A DNA stretch of 32,381 nucleotides from Caldisericia bacterium (GCA_026414995.1 JAOAHY010000011.1:1-32381); one strand, 5' to 3'. Counted from the first letter of the stretch, positions 16,282 through 25,125 are shown. The notes: generated by a model from the letters alone, not told the origin. Made by a program: numbers and translations.

Positions 16282-17498
16282 AACACCTCAATTATTATCT
16301 CATCTTTTTCTATTTTATTTGGATTTATTAAAATTTCTTGTATTTCTGCAGGATATGAAGCTTTTAATTTTTTGTTTATTATTAATTTATTTTCTTCTCT
16401 TATAATAACCTCTTTATTAAAAATTGGCTCCTTTACTCTAAAATAAATTTTTATCTCATCATCACTTCTTTCAATAAGTTGAGGTATATAATTTTTTATT
16501 AAGTTTCCTCCAAAAACCTTTATTTTAGGGTTTTCTTTGTTTTTATTTTTAAGAATATAATTTAATGTAGACAAAGAAGAAATCATTGCTCTATCAACAA
16601 GATCAAAGATATAGACTGAGTTTCCAATAACGAATGTGTTTTTTATATTAGTTAATAAATATTGATTTACAACAGGTCCTAATGTTTTTTTATCAATGAT
16701 AAGATTTCTTCTTAAAATATCAATTTCAGGAATTAAGCCCACTGAGAGTAGAAGTGTATCAACTTCAAATTCCTTATAATTTCCTATTGGTTTTAAATTT
16801 TCATCCACTTCTGAAACATAAATTTTTTTTAATCTCTCCTCTCCTTCAACTTTTAAAACTGTATGTGAAAGATAAAGTGGAATTTCAAAATCTTCAATAC
16901 ATTGTCTTATATTTCTTGGTAATCCCCCATAAAATGGCATAATTTCAAAAACTCCAATAACATTCATTCCTTCAAGAGTTAATCTTCTTGCCATAATTAA
17001 TCCTATATCTCCAGAGCCAAGTATAGCAATCTTATTACCAATTTTTAAACCAAGAATATTTGTTATATATTGAGCAAATCCTGCTGTAAAAATTCCAGAA
17101 GGTCTGTCTCCTTCAATAAAAACACTCCCCCTTGCTCTTTCTCTTGCTCCAAGAGCAAATGCATAGTAATTTGATTTAACTTCAACTATTCCTTTTGGTG
17201 AATAAAAATAGAGAAGTTCATTTTCAAAACCTATGCACATTGAATTTGTAAAAATATTAATATTTAGATTAAGAACATCCTCTTTTAATTCTTCAATCAG
17301 TTCTGGACCTGTTAAATCTTTTTTGTAGATTTCTAAACCAAATCCAGTATGAATACATTGTTTAAGTATTCCTCCAATTCTCTCTTCTCTATCAAAAATA
17401 ATAACATTAAGACCTCTCTTTTTTGCTTCTTTTGCAAGAAAAAGTCCTGCTGGTCCTCCACCCACTATTACCAGATCAATATTATTCAATTTCACCAT
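16278..17498 (-). CDS. NAD(P)/FAD-dependent oxidoreductase, glycerol operon
   Basis: A 406-residue flavoprotein with an N-terminal FAD-binding Rossmann fold (VIVGGGPAGLFLAKEA) and a second nucleotide-binding motif (IAILGSGDIGLIMARRL), as in disulfide-reductase-like proteins. No CxxxxC redox disulfide is seen. The region GGILKQCIHTGFG and the ALGARERARG segment match the subunit found with GlpA-like proteins in Thermotoga-type operons and in the HcnB/ooxA relatives. It probably passes electrons from the glycerol-3-phosphate dehydrogenase to NAD or another carrier. ATG at 17496-17498 follows a GAGGAG site about 9 nt away, inside the end of the GlpA-like gene. Confidence 0.88.
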   Translation of the reverse strand: MVKLNNIDLVIVGGGPAGLFLAKEAKKRGLNVIIFDREERIGGILKQCIHTGFGLEIYKKDLTGPELIEELKEDVLNLNINIFTNSMCIGFENELLYFYSPKGIVEVKSNYYAFALGARERARGSVFIEGDRPSGIFTAGFAQYITNILGLKIGNKIAILGSGDIGLIMARRLTLEGMNVIGVFEIMPFYGGLPRNIRQCIEDFEIPLYLSHTVLKVEGEERLKKIYVSEVDENLKPIGNYKEFEVDTLLLSVGLIPEIDILRRNLIIDKKTLGPVVNQYLLTNIKNTFVIGNSVYIFDLVDRAMISSLSTLNYILKNKNKENPKIKVFGGNLIKNYIPQLIERSDDEIKIYFRVKEPIFNKEVIIREENKLIINKKLKASYPAEIQEILINPNKIEKDEIIIEVL

Positions 17499-18897
17499 AA
17501 ACTATTACTCCTCTACTTCCTTTCTTTTTTATCTTTTCAAATGGGATTTTCTTTTCTTCATTCAAAATTTTTAAAATCCTAATCGTACAGAAAGAGCCTT
17601 GGCATCTTCCTGAAGTTACCCTCAATCTCCTTTTAAGTCCATCAATATTTTTTGGTTCTGGAAAATTTTTTAATGTTTGTAGAATTTCTCCTTTTGAGAC
17701 AAATTCACATCTACAAATTATTTCTCCATAAGATGGATTCTTTTTTATTAATTCATCAATTTCTAATTTTGTAAGATTTTTTAAAGAGATATCTTTTTCA
17801 ATTGATTCTATAAAATCTTTTTTTTCTTTTAAACTGATTCTCTCTTTTATTAAATCTGAAACATATCTTGCAATTGCTGGAGATGCTGTAAGACCTGGGG
17901 AATCAATTCCTTGGACATGCAAAATATTTGAATTATCATCAAATTCAATTATGAAATCTTTTCTTTTAGATGATGCTCTTACTCCTGTAAAATCTCTTAT
18001 AATAAAATTTGAAAAATCAAAATCAATAAAATTAGAAATTCTTTCTAAAATTTCTTCTCTTTCTTTTAAATATGAAGATGTATCATATGAATTAACAATA
18101 TGAGATGTAGGTCCTAATAAAAGATTCCCATAGGGTGTAGGGGTTATTGAAATTCCTTTCCCTTTTTCTGTAGGAACTCCAAAAATTGGTCTTGAAACTA
18201 AACCTTTTAAACTTTTATCTGTTATTAAATATTGTCCTCTTCTTGGGAAAATCTCATCTTTTTTTAAAAATTTTTTTCCAAAAAAACCTAACGCATTTAC
18301 AAAAATTTTTGTTTTAAAATCTCCTTTATTAGTTATTACTATAACCCATCCATTTTCATTTATTAAATCTTTTATTTCGCATGAAAAAAGAACCTCTCCG
18401 CCATTTAAATAACCAGATCTAACAAGATTTATTGTTGCAATAAATGGATCTATAATACCAGCATCAGGAGATAAAAGCCCTTTTTTATATGTATCTTTCA
18501 GATTTGGCTCTAATCTTTTAATTTCATTTTTATCAATTATTTCAACATTAACTTTATTTTTAATCCCTCTTTCATAAAGTTCATACAAAAACTTTTCTTC
18601 TTCATCTGTATATGCTAATACTAGAACACCATTAAATTCTGAATCAATATGTAATTTTTCTGTTAAATCTCTCCAAAGTTTTTTTCCTTCACTATTAAAT
18701 AACGCTTTTAAACTTCCTGGTATTGGATCATAACCTCCATGAATTATTCCTGTATTTGCTATTGTTGAGCCAAAAGATGCAACATCACATTCTTTTTCAA
18801 TTAAGAGAATTTTTAACTCATATTTTGAAAGTTCTCTAAAAATATTTGCTCCAACTATACCCCCTCCACCAATAATTACATCATAATTTTTCTCCAA
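17482..18897 (-). CDS. GlpA-like glycerol-3-phosphate dehydrogenase with [2Fe-2S] domain
   Basis: A 471-residue FAD protein of the DAO family fused to a BFD-like [2Fe-2S] domain. The FAD motif is VIIGGGGIVGANIFRELSK near the N-terminus. The C-terminal domain has CRC in GEIICRCEFVSKGE and a second pair in TSGRCQGSFC, the four cluster ligands. It should oxidise glycerol 3-phosphate to dihydroxyacetone phosphate; its place directly after glpK supports this over a generic amino acid or L-2-hydroxyglutarate oxidase role. The start is TTG at 18895-18897, preceded by AAGGAG with 6 nt spacing and placed just inside glpK. Confidence 0.88.
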   Translation of the reverse strand: MEKNYDVIIGGGGIVGANIFRELSKYELKILLIEKECDVASFGSTIANTGIIHGGYDPIPGSLKALFNSEGKKLWRDLTEKLHIDSEFNGVLVLAYTDEEEKFLYELYERGIKNKVNVEIIDKNEIKRLEPNLKDTYKKGLLSPDAGIIDPFIATINLVRSGYLNGGEVLFSCEIKDLINENGWVIVITNKGDFKTKIFVNALGFFGKKFLKKDEIFPRRGQYLITDKSLKGLVSRPIFGVPTEKGKGISITPTPYGNLLLGPTSHIVNSYDTSSYLKEREEILERISNFIDFDFSNFIIRDFTGVRASSKRKDFIIEFDDNSNILHVQGIDSPGLTASPAIARYVSDLIKERISLKEKKDFIESIEKDISLKNLTKLEIDELIKKNPSYGEIICRCEFVSKGEILQTLKNFPEPKNIDGLKRRLRVTSGRCQGSFCTIRILKILNEEKKIPFEKIKKKGSRGVIVYGEIE

Positions 18898-20372
18898 CCT
18901 AAACTCCTTTTAACTGCTTCTTGCCATATTTTATACTTTTTTTCTCTTGTCTCCTTATCCATTTTAGGAGTAAAAATTTTTTCAATTTTTTCAAAACACA
19001 CTATATCTTCTAATTTTATCAAACCAATTCCTAGTGAAGAGAGTAAAAATGTACCAAAAGCTGTTGTTTCTAATATTTTTGGTCTTTCAACTTTTATTCC
19101 TAAAAAATCAGATTGAATTTGAAGAAGGAGGTCATTCATTGCTGCTCCACCATCAACTCTTAAAACTTTAATTTTTTCTTTTGTTTCTTTTTCCATTGTT
19201 TCTATAACATCTTTAGTTTGAAATGCAATTGCTTCAAGAGATGCTCTTGCTATATGAGATTTGTTGGTTTTTCTTGTTATTCCAATTATGAGCCCTCCTG
19301 CATACATATCCCAATATGGAGTGCCAAGACCAACAAATGCTGGTACAATATAAACTCCTTCTGTATCTTCCACCTCTCTTGCTAAAGTCTCTATCTCATT
19401 TGAATTTTTAATAATATTTAATCCATCTCTTAACCATTGAACAAGTGCTCCTGCTATGAATACTGAACCTTCAAGTGCATAACTCACTTTTCCATTTACT
19501 CCCCATGCAATTGTTGTTAAAAGACCATTTTTTGAAAAAACTCTTTCATTTTCTGTATTTAAAAGAATAAAACAACCTGTTCCATAAGTATTTTTAACCA
19601 TCCCCTTTTCTAAACATAATTCACCAAATAGTGAACCTTGTTGGTCTCCTATAATTCCAGTAATAGGGATTTCTCTTCCAAAAAATTCTTTATCAATTTT
19701 TCCAAACATAAATGATGAATCTTTTACCTCAGGTAAAGAGTGTTCTGGAATTTTAAAATGTTTTAAGATATCTTCATCCCAATTTAAACTATTTATATTA
19801 AACATCATAGTTCTACTTGCATTAGAATAATCTGTATAAAATGATTTTGTTTTTGTTAATCTATACAGTATATATGTATCAACTGTTCCAAAAAGTACCT
19901 TTCCTTCAATAAATTTTTTATTTATATCTTCTCTTTCTCTTAAAAGATATACAAGTTTTGTTAAAGAAAAGTATGGATCAACAACAAGTCCAGTTTTTTT
20001 GTGTATTTCATGAGAAAGTCCGTCTTTTTTTATCTTTTCACATATTTCTGCACTTCTTCTACATTGCCAAACTATTGCATTATAAACAGGTTTTCCTGTA
20101 TCTCTTTCAAATAAAATTGTTGTTTCTCTCTGATTTGTAATTCCAATTGATAAAATATCTTTTGGTTCTAAATTTAATGTTTTCAGAGATTTATTAATTG
20201 TTTTAAGAACTGAATTAAAAATCTCTTCTGGATCGTGTTCAACCCATCCAGGTTTTGGATAAATTTGTGTAATTTCTTCTCTCTCTATGTGTTCAATTTC
20301 TCCAGAATCGTTAAAAATAATTGATCTTGTACTTGTTGTTCCTTGATCAATCACAAGAACATATTTTTTCAT
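18876..20372 (-). CDS. glpK: Glycerol kinase
   Basis: ATP-dependent phosphorylation of glycerol to glycerol 3-phosphate. The 498-residue length and FGGY kinase motifs agree: VIDQGTTSTRSIIF at the start, GITNQRETTI, YNAIVWQCRR, GDQQGSLFGE, GTGCFILLNT, and LRVDGGAAMNDLLLQIQSDFLG near the end. It is the first gene of the four-gene minus-strand operon and has a clear GGAGG site before its ATG. No glycerol uptake facilitator is encoded in the window, so uptake must be encoded elsewhere or be passive. Confidence 0.96.
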   Translation of the reverse strand: MKKYVLVIDQGTTSTRSIIFNDSGEIEHIEREEITQIYPKPGWVEHDPEEIFNSVLKTINKSLKTLNLEPKDILSIGITNQRETTILFERDTGKPVYNAIVWQCRRSAEICEKIKKDGLSHEIHKKTGLVVDPYFSLTKLVYLLREREDINKKFIEGKVLFGTVDTYILYRLTKTKSFYTDYSNASRTMMFNINSLNWDEDILKHFKIPEHSLPEVKDSSFMFGKIDKEFFGREIPITGIIGDQQGSLFGELCLEKGMVKNTYGTGCFILLNTENERVFSKNGLLTTIAWGVNGKVSYALEGSVFIAGALVQWLRDGLNIIKNSNEIETLAREVEDTEGVYIVPAFVGLGTPYWDMYAGGLIIGITRKTNKSHIARASLEAIAFQTKDVIETMEKETKEKIKVLRVDGGAAMNDLLLQIQSDFLGIKVERPKILETTAFGTFLLSSLGIGLIKLEDIVCFEKIEKIFTPKMDKETREKKYKIWQEAVKRSLGWRKIMM

Positions 20373-20390
20373 ATATCCTCCATAAGATTA

Positions 20391-20396
20391 ATTATA
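20391..20396 (-). promoter_or_regulatory. Putative -10 box of the glp operon
   Basis: TATAAT on the minus strand, 18 bp before the glpK start codon, followed by the GGAGG ribosome binding site. No upstream TG and no convincing -35 are seen. The 140-bp divergent region (20373-20512) also holds the por promoter; no operator-like palindrome stands out in it. Confidence 0.4.
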
Positions 20397-20421
20397 ATAA
20401 TTTTATTTTTAAATTTTTAAA

Positions 20422-20430
20422 TGATATAAT
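20422..20430 (+). promoter_or_regulatory. Extended -10 promoter of the por operon
   Basis: TGATATAAT, the same nonamer as at the efp and mutS2 promoters, with TATAAT at 20425-20430. The predicted start near 20437 leaves a leader of about 75 nt with no strong hairpin, ending in GGAGG at 20499-20503, 9 nt before the GTG start of porG. Confidence 0.6.
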
Positions 20431-20512
20431 GATAAAAGTGTGATTTAGTGTTTTAGAGCAAAAAATTTAGAATTGGCTTATATATTTTTTAAATAAATGG
20501 AGGTTATGAGAA

Positions 20513-21076
20513 GTGAGCGACCTTTTTGAGGTTAGGATTCATGGTAGAGCCGGTCAGGGAGCAAAAACAGGGGGTCAAATTTTAGCATACGCTGCATTTT
20601 TCGAAGGAAAAACAGTTCAAGCATTCCCTGAATATGGCTCAGAAAGAAGAGGTGCACCAACAGTTGCTTACACAAGAATTTCTACAAAAGAGATTAGAAC
20701 TCATGAACCAATCTTAGAACCTGATGCTGTAATTGTCCTTGACGAAACTTATATTTACACTCTTCCTGTAACAAAAGGCTTAAAAGAGAATGGTGTTTTG
20801 ATTGTTAACACAATAAAAAGTGCTGAAGAGGTAAAAAAGGTTACAAAATTTAATGGAAAAGTTTTTACAGTTGATGCAACAGGAATTTCACTATCAACAG
20901 TTGGAAGAGATGCACCAAATATTCCAACTCTTGGTGCTCTTGTAAAAGTAAGTAATATTCTTTCACTTGATTCTCTAAAAAAAGCAATTGAAGAAATGTT
21001 TTTAGAAAAACTTGGTGAAAATCTTACAAAGAAAAACATTGATGCTCTTAAAAGAGGATATGAGGAGGTAAAGTGA
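20513..21076 (+). CDS. porG: Pyruvate:ferredoxin oxidoreductase, gamma subunit
   Basis: The gamma (catalytic domain III) subunit of a four-subunit 2-oxoacid:ferredoxin oxidoreductase, 187 residues. Hallmarks are VRIHGRAGQGAKTGGQILAYA near the start, YGSERRGAPTVAYTRI, and PDAVIVLDETY. The start is GTG at 20513, 9 nt after GGAGG; the ATG at 20506 is out of frame and opens only a 7-codon reading frame. With porD, porA and porB it oxidises pyruvate to acetyl-CoA and CO2 and reduces ferredoxin. The gene order gamma-delta-alpha-beta is the one seen in Thermotoga and archaea. Confidence 0.94.
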   Translation: MSDLFEVRIHGRAGQGAKTGGQILAYAAFFEGKTVQAFPEYGSERRGAPTVAYTRISTKEIRTHEPILEPDAVIVLDETYIYTLPVTKGLKENGVLIVNTIKSAEEVKKVTKFNGKVFTVDATGISLSTVGRDAPNIPTLGALVKVSNILSLDSLKKAIEEMFLEKLGENLTKKNIDALKRGYEEVK

Positions 21077-21429
21077 TGAATAAGGTTAATAAAGTAAAGA
21101 TAGGTGCTACATGGAAAGAATTACCAATCGGTGGTACACTTCCTGCTGCAAGTGCTCTTGATTATAAAACTGGTGCATGGAGAAGTTTTGTACCAAAATG
21201 GGATCCATTGATGTGTTCACACTGTATGATTTGTGTGCATTATTGTCCTGTAATGGCAATTCCAACTGAGATAAATGAAGAAGGAGTTAAAGGTTGGAGA
21301 GATAGAATTTATAAAGGAGTAGTTAGATTAGAAACAAATTTAGATTTCTGTACAGGATGTGGTGTTTGTGCTGAGGAGTGTCCAACTGAAGCAATTAAAA
21401 TGGAGAGAGAAACATGGGAGGTGAAATAA
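21073..21429 (+). CDS. porD: Pyruvate:ferredoxin oxidoreductase, delta (ferredoxin) subunit
   Basis: A 118-residue ferredoxin-like subunit that carries electrons from the thiamine diphosphate site to external ferredoxin. Two [4Fe-4S] motifs are complete: CSHCMICVHYCP in the middle and CTGCGVCAEECP near the C-terminus. The N-terminal WKELPIGGTLP segment is typical of PorD and not of a free ferredoxin. It starts at an ATGA overlap with porG, and its stop codon overlaps the porA start, so the four subunits should be made together. Confidence 0.95.
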   Translation: MMNKVNKVKIGATWKELPIGGTLPAASALDYKTGAWRSFVPKWDPLMCSHCMICVHYCPVMAIPTEINEEGVKGWRDRIYKGVVRLETNLDFCTGCGVCAEECPTEAIKMERETWEVK

Positions 21430-22610
21430 TGGCTACTGTTGTTAAATCTAAAAAATTACCATTAACTGGCGCTGAAGCAGTAGCAGAAGCAATGAGACAA
21501 ATTAAGCCAGATGTTGTTGCTGCATATCCAATAACACCACAGACTCCAATTGTTGAAATTTTTTCAAAATTTGCCGCAGATGGTCTTGTTAAAACTGAGG
21601 TTGTTACTCCAGAATCAGAGCACTCTGCTATTTCAATTGTAACTGCTGCATCAGCAGCAGGAGCAAGAGCAATGTCTGCATCAGCATCTCAAGGTCTCGC
21701 ACTTATGGTTGAAGTTCTTCCTGCTACAAGTGGACTTCGTCTTCCAGTTGTTATGGCAATTGCAAACAGAGCACTTTCAGCACCTATTAATATTCATTGT
21801 GATCACTCAGATATGATGGCAGTAAGAGACCTTGGATGGATAGAAATTTTTTCAGAAAATGTACAAGAAGCATATGAAAATATGTTTTTAGCAGTAAGAT
21901 TGTCAGAACATCCAGATGTTTTGCTTCCAGTTATGGTTGGCCTTGATGGATTTATCATAAGTCATGGTGTTGAAGTTGTTGAAATTTATGATTGTGAATT
22001 AATGTATTCATTTGTCGGAGAAAGAAAACCACATTTTTCCCTTTTTGATTTTGAAAATCCTATAACAATAGGTCCCTTACAATTACCTGATTTTAATTTT
22101 GAGACAAAAAGACAAGAACAAGAAGCTATGAAAAATGCTCTTAAAGTTTATCTTGAAGTTGGAAAAGAGTTATCTAAGATAACTGGCAAAGACTATCCAT
22201 ATTTTGAAAGTTATAAACTTGATGATGCCGAAGTTGCAATTGTTGTGATGGGTTCAACTGCTGGAACTGCAAAAGATACTGTTGATGAATTAAGAAATGA
22301 AGGGATAAAAGTTGGTTTACTTAAACCAAAACTTTTTAGACCTTTCCCATATGATGAAATAAGAGATGCTCTTAAACATCTCAAAGGAATTGGAGTTTTA
22401 GATAGAGCATACTCTTTTGGAGCGTATGCTCCACTTTATTCTGATATAAGAAATGCACTTTATGATTTAGATAAAAGGATTCCTATTCAAAGTTATATTT
22501 ATGGTCTTGGTGGAAGAGATATATTCAAACATCAAATTAGAAAAGTTTTTATTGAACTTCTTGAAGGAAAATTTTCAAAAGAAGAAAAATGCATTGGATT
22601 AAGAGAGTGA
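21429..22610 (+). CDS. porA: Pyruvate:ferredoxin oxidoreductase, alpha subunit
   Basis: The alpha subunit, 393 residues, containing the pyrimidine-binding (domain I) and transketolase C-like (domain II) regions. Clear blocks are GAEAVAEAMRQIKPDVVAAYPITPQTPIVE at the start (the YPITPQT loop contacts substrate), ESEHSAISIVTAASAAGARA, and GLDGFIISHGVE. The ATG at 21429 overlaps the porD stop and follows GGGAGGTG; an ATG 15 bases upstream would only add five unconserved residues. The preferred substrate is probably pyruvate, though a related 2-oxoacid cannot be excluded by eye. Confidence 0.95.
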   Translation: MATVVKSKKLPLTGAEAVAEAMRQIKPDVVAAYPITPQTPIVEIFSKFAADGLVKTEVVTPESEHSAISIVTAASAAGARAMSASASQGLALMVEVLPATSGLRLPVVMAIANRALSAPINIHCDHSDMMAVRDLGWIEIFSENVQEAYENMFLAVRLSEHPDVLLPVMVGLDGFIISHGVEVVEIYDCELMYSFVGERKPHFSLFDFENPITIGPLQLPDFNFETKRQEQEAMKNALKVYLEVGKELSKITGKDYPYFESYKLDDAEVAIVVMGSTAGTAKDTVDELRNEGIKVGLLKPKLFRPFPYDEIRDALKHLKGIGVLDRAYSFGAYAPLYSDIRNALYDLDKRIPIQSYIYGLGGRDIFKHQIRKVFIELLEGKFSKEEKCIGLRE

Positions 22611-22620
22611 GGTGAATAAA

Positions 22621-23583
22621 ATGGAAGTTAAAACAGTAAGAGATTTAGCAGAACTTCAGACCAAAACAGGTTTGAAGTTTGTTGCAGGTCATAGAATGTG
22701 TGCAGGTTGTGGAATAGCAACAATTTTAAGAACCGTTCTTTCTGCATCAAAGAAACCAGTAGTTGTTGTAAATGCGACAGGTTGTCTTGAAGTAGTATCT
22801 ACTATTTACCCATACACAGCATGGAACACTCCTTGGCTTCATGTTACTTTTGTTAATGCTGCATCAAGTGCATCTGGTGTTGAAACAGCATACAGAGCAC
22901 TTAAGAAAAAAGGTCTTATTAAAGAAGAAGTAAATATTGTGGCAATAGGAGGAGATGGTGGAACATATGATATAGGAATTCAAGCTCTTTCTGGAGCATT
23001 AGAAAGATGGCACAATTTTCTTTACCTATGTTATAACAATGAAGGTTATATGAATACAGGACATCAAAGAAGCGGAGCGACACCTCTAGGTGCATCAACA
23101 ACAACTCAACCTGCAGGTAAAGTATCAATAGGGAAAATTCAATGGAGAAAAGATTTGGTAAAAATTGTTGCTGGACACAACATTCCTTATGTTGCACAAT
23201 CAAATGTTTATAACACCATGGATATGTTTAAAAAAGCAAGTAAAGCATTTGAGATAGAAGGTCCAAAATTTTTAAATATATTAATGCCTTGTACAACAAA
23301 CTGGGGATTTCCAGAAAGTATGACAATGAAATTAAGTAGATTAGCAACAGAAACAAATTATTGGCCACTATTCGAAATAGAAAATGGAGTGCTTACTGTT
23401 AATTACAAACCAAAAGAGAGAAAACCCATTGAAGAATTTTTAAAACTTCAAACTAGATTTAAACATCTTTTTACTCCTGAAAATAAACATGTAATAGAAG
23501 AAATGCAAAAAAGAATTGATGAAGATTTTGAAAATCTTCTTAAACTTGAAAAAGTAACACACGAGATGGGAGTAAGAATATAA
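22621..23583 (+). CDS. porB: Pyruvate:ferredoxin oxidoreductase, beta subunit
   Basis: The thiamine diphosphate-binding beta subunit, 320 residues. The cluster ligands are Cys27 and Cys30 (HRMCAGCG), Cys55 (NATGCLEV) and a distal Cys near residue 223 (MPCTTNWGFP). The TPP/Mg motif runs from IGGDGGTYDIGIQALSGALE to YNNEGYMNTG. ATG 22621 is favoured over a GTG at 22612 because GAGGTG lies 6 nt before it. The gene closes the por operon and is followed within 10 bases by the strong terminator at 23591-23620. Confidence 0.95.
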   Translation: MEVKTVRDLAELQTKTGLKFVAGHRMCAGCGIATILRTVLSASKKPVVVVNATGCLEVVSTIYPYTAWNTPWLHVTFVNAASSASGVETAYRALKKKGLIKEEVNIVAIGGDGGTYDIGIQALSGALERWHNFLYLCYNNEGYMNTGHQRSGATPLGASTTTQPAGKVSIGKIQWRKDLVKIVAGHNIPYVAQSNVYNTMDMFKKASKAFEIEGPKFLNILMPCTTNWGFPESMTMKLSRLATETNYWPLFEIENGVLTVNYKPKERKPIEEFLKLQTRFKHLFTPENKHVIEEMQKRIDEDFENLLKLEKVTHEMGVRI

Positions 23584-23590
23584 TAATTTA

Positions 23591-23620
23591 TTAAGCCCCA
23601 GATTTTAATCTGGGGCTTAA
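23591..23620 (+). terminator. Intrinsic terminator of the por operon
   Basis: A near-perfect hairpin: TTAAGCCCCAGAT pairs with ATCTGGGGCTTAA around a TTTA loop, followed by TTTTAT. The GC core (GCCCCAG/CTGGGGC) stands out in AT-rich DNA. It sits 8 bases after the porB stop and 22 bases before gcvT, separating the por and gcv units. Confidence 0.85.
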
Positions 23621-23642
23621 TTTTATAAAGAGAAAAAGATAT

Positions 23643-24740
23643 ATGAAAAAAATTCCACTTCATTCTTTTCATGAGAAGCAAGGCGCTAAATTTGTAGAAT
23701 TTGCAGGTTTTATAATGCCAATTTATTATACATCAATTAAAGATGAGCATATAGCAGTAAGAGAAAGAGTTGGAGTTTTTGATGTTTCACACATGGGAGA
23801 AATTAGAATAAAGGGAAAAGATGCAAAGCGCTTTGCAGATTTTATTTTGACAAATGATATATTAAATACAAAATTTAAAGATGTAAAATACACAGTTATG
23901 TTAAATGAAAATGGGGGAATTGTAGATGATCTTTTTTCTTATACTTTTTCAGATGAAGATATTCTTTTAGTTATAAATGCAGCAAATATAGAAAAAGATT
24001 TTAATCATATTAAAAAATATTTATGGAGTGGACTTGAAATATATAATGAATCTCAGGATATTGTTGAATTAGCAGTTCAAGGACCAAAAGCAGAAGAGCT
24101 ACTTCAAAATTTCACTAATTTTAATCTTCAAAATATAAAATATTTCAATTTCGATATGATTGAAATTTTCGGTGAAAAGTTATTAATCTCAAGAACCGGA
24201 TATACTGGTGAAGATGGTTTTGAAATTTATATGGATAAAAATTTAGGCGAGAAAGTAATAACTCAAATTTTAGAAAAAGGAAAAGATTTTGATATAAGAA
24301 TTTGTGGACTTGGAGCAAGAGATACTTTAAGATTTGAAGTATGCTATTGGCTTTATGGAAATGATATCGATGAGAGTATAAATCCAATTGAGTCAGGTCA
24401 AAAGTTTCTAGTTAATATGAACAAAGAAAAATTTATTGGAAAAGAAGCAATTCAAAAAATTCTTGAAGAAGGTGTTAAAAGAAAATTTATTGGAATTGAA
24501 GTAGAAGGTGGTATTGCAAGACATGGAAATAAAATTTTTAATAAAGAAAATAATGAGATTGGATTTATAACAAGTGGTAATTTTTCTTTTATTTTAAATA
24601 AATCTCTTGCATTGGGTTATGTTAATCTTCCTCATGGCGAGATTGGAGAAGAGGTTATAATTTCTGATGGTAAAAGATATCTATCTGGTAAAATAGTTAA
24701 AAAACCATTTTTAAAACCAAGAGTAAAAAAGGAGGGATAG
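23643..24740 (+). CDS. gcvT: Glycine cleavage system T protein (aminomethyltransferase)
   Basis: Transfers the methylene group from aminomethyl-lipoyl H protein to tetrahydrofolate and releases ammonia. The 365-residue length and conserved blocks fit: PLHSFHEKQGAKFVEFAGFIMPI, VFDVSHMGEIRIKG, NENGGIVDDLF, RTGYTGEDGFEIYM, and the C-terminal barrel domain. Only a weak purine-rich stretch precedes the ATG, and no separate promoter is obvious in the 59-bp gap to porB. No glycine riboswitch is present, as there is no room for one. It heads a seven-gene string that ends with lipoyl assembly genes. Confidence 0.95.
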   Translation: MKKIPLHSFHEKQGAKFVEFAGFIMPIYYTSIKDEHIAVRERVGVFDVSHMGEIRIKGKDAKRFADFILTNDILNTKFKDVKYTVMLNENGGIVDDLFSYTFSDEDILLVINAANIEKDFNHIKKYLWSGLEIYNESQDIVELAVQGPKAEELLQNFTNFNLQNIKYFNFDMIEIFGEKLLISRTGYTGEDGFEIYMDKNLGEKVITQILEKGKDFDIRICGLGARDTLRFEVCYWLYGNDIDESINPIESGQKFLVNMNKEKFIGKEAIQKILEEGVKRKFIGIEVEGGIARHGNKIFNKENNEIGFITSGNFSFILNKSLALGYVNLPHGEIGEEVIISDGKRYLSGKIVKKPFLKPRVKKEG

Positions 24741-24741
24741 A

Positions 24742-25125
24742 ATGAGTAAAGTTTTAGAAAATTTATATTATGCTGAAACAGATGAATGGTTAAAAGTTGA
24801 GGGGGATATTGGAATAGTTGGTATTACAGATTATGCACAAGATAAACTTGGAGATATAGTTTTTTTAGAAGAAGCTAATGTTGGAAAAAAAGTAAGAAAA
24901 GGAGATATAGTTATTTCAATTGAATCTGTAAAAGCAGCAGCAGAAATTCACTCTCCAGTTTCTGGTGAAATAATAGAGGTTAATAAAGAGGTAATTAAAA
25001 ATCCTCAAATTATTAATGAGGATCCATATGGTAAGGGGTGGCTTTTTAAAATTAAAATCGAAAATTTAGAAGAGATAAAAAGTTTAATGGACGCAAAAGG
25101 TTATTCTGCATATAGAGAAGAATAA
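24742..25125 (+). CDS. gcvH: Glycine cleavage system H protein
   Basis: The lipoyl carrier of the glycine cleavage system, 127 residues. The lipoylation site is Lys64 within SIESVKAAAEIHSPVSGEI, preceded by the GDIVFLEEANVG strand and followed by the NEDPYGKGWLFKI block. It shuttles the aminomethyl group between P and T proteins and is reoxidised by the L protein (not in the window). AGGAGG lies just before the ATG, and gcvT ends one base upstream. It is the presumed target of the three lipoyl assembly genes at the end of this operon. Confidence 0.97.
   Translation: MSKVLENLYYAETDEWLKVEGDIGIVGITDYAQDKLGDIVFLEEANVGKKVRKGDIVISIESVKAAAEIHSPVSGEIIEVNKEVIKNPQIINEDPYGKGWLFKIKIENLEEIKSLMDAKGYSAYREE

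Noticed and set aside
20431-20498. Leader of the por operon as a possible riboswitch
   Set aside because: About 70 AT-rich bases with no stable hairpin or recognisable aptamer core.
20506-20529. Seven-codon reading frame (ATG to TGA) just before and into porG
   Set aside because: The GGAGG is only 2 nt from this ATG, the peptide has no attenuator-like codon run, and the GTG at 20513 has proper spacing for porG.
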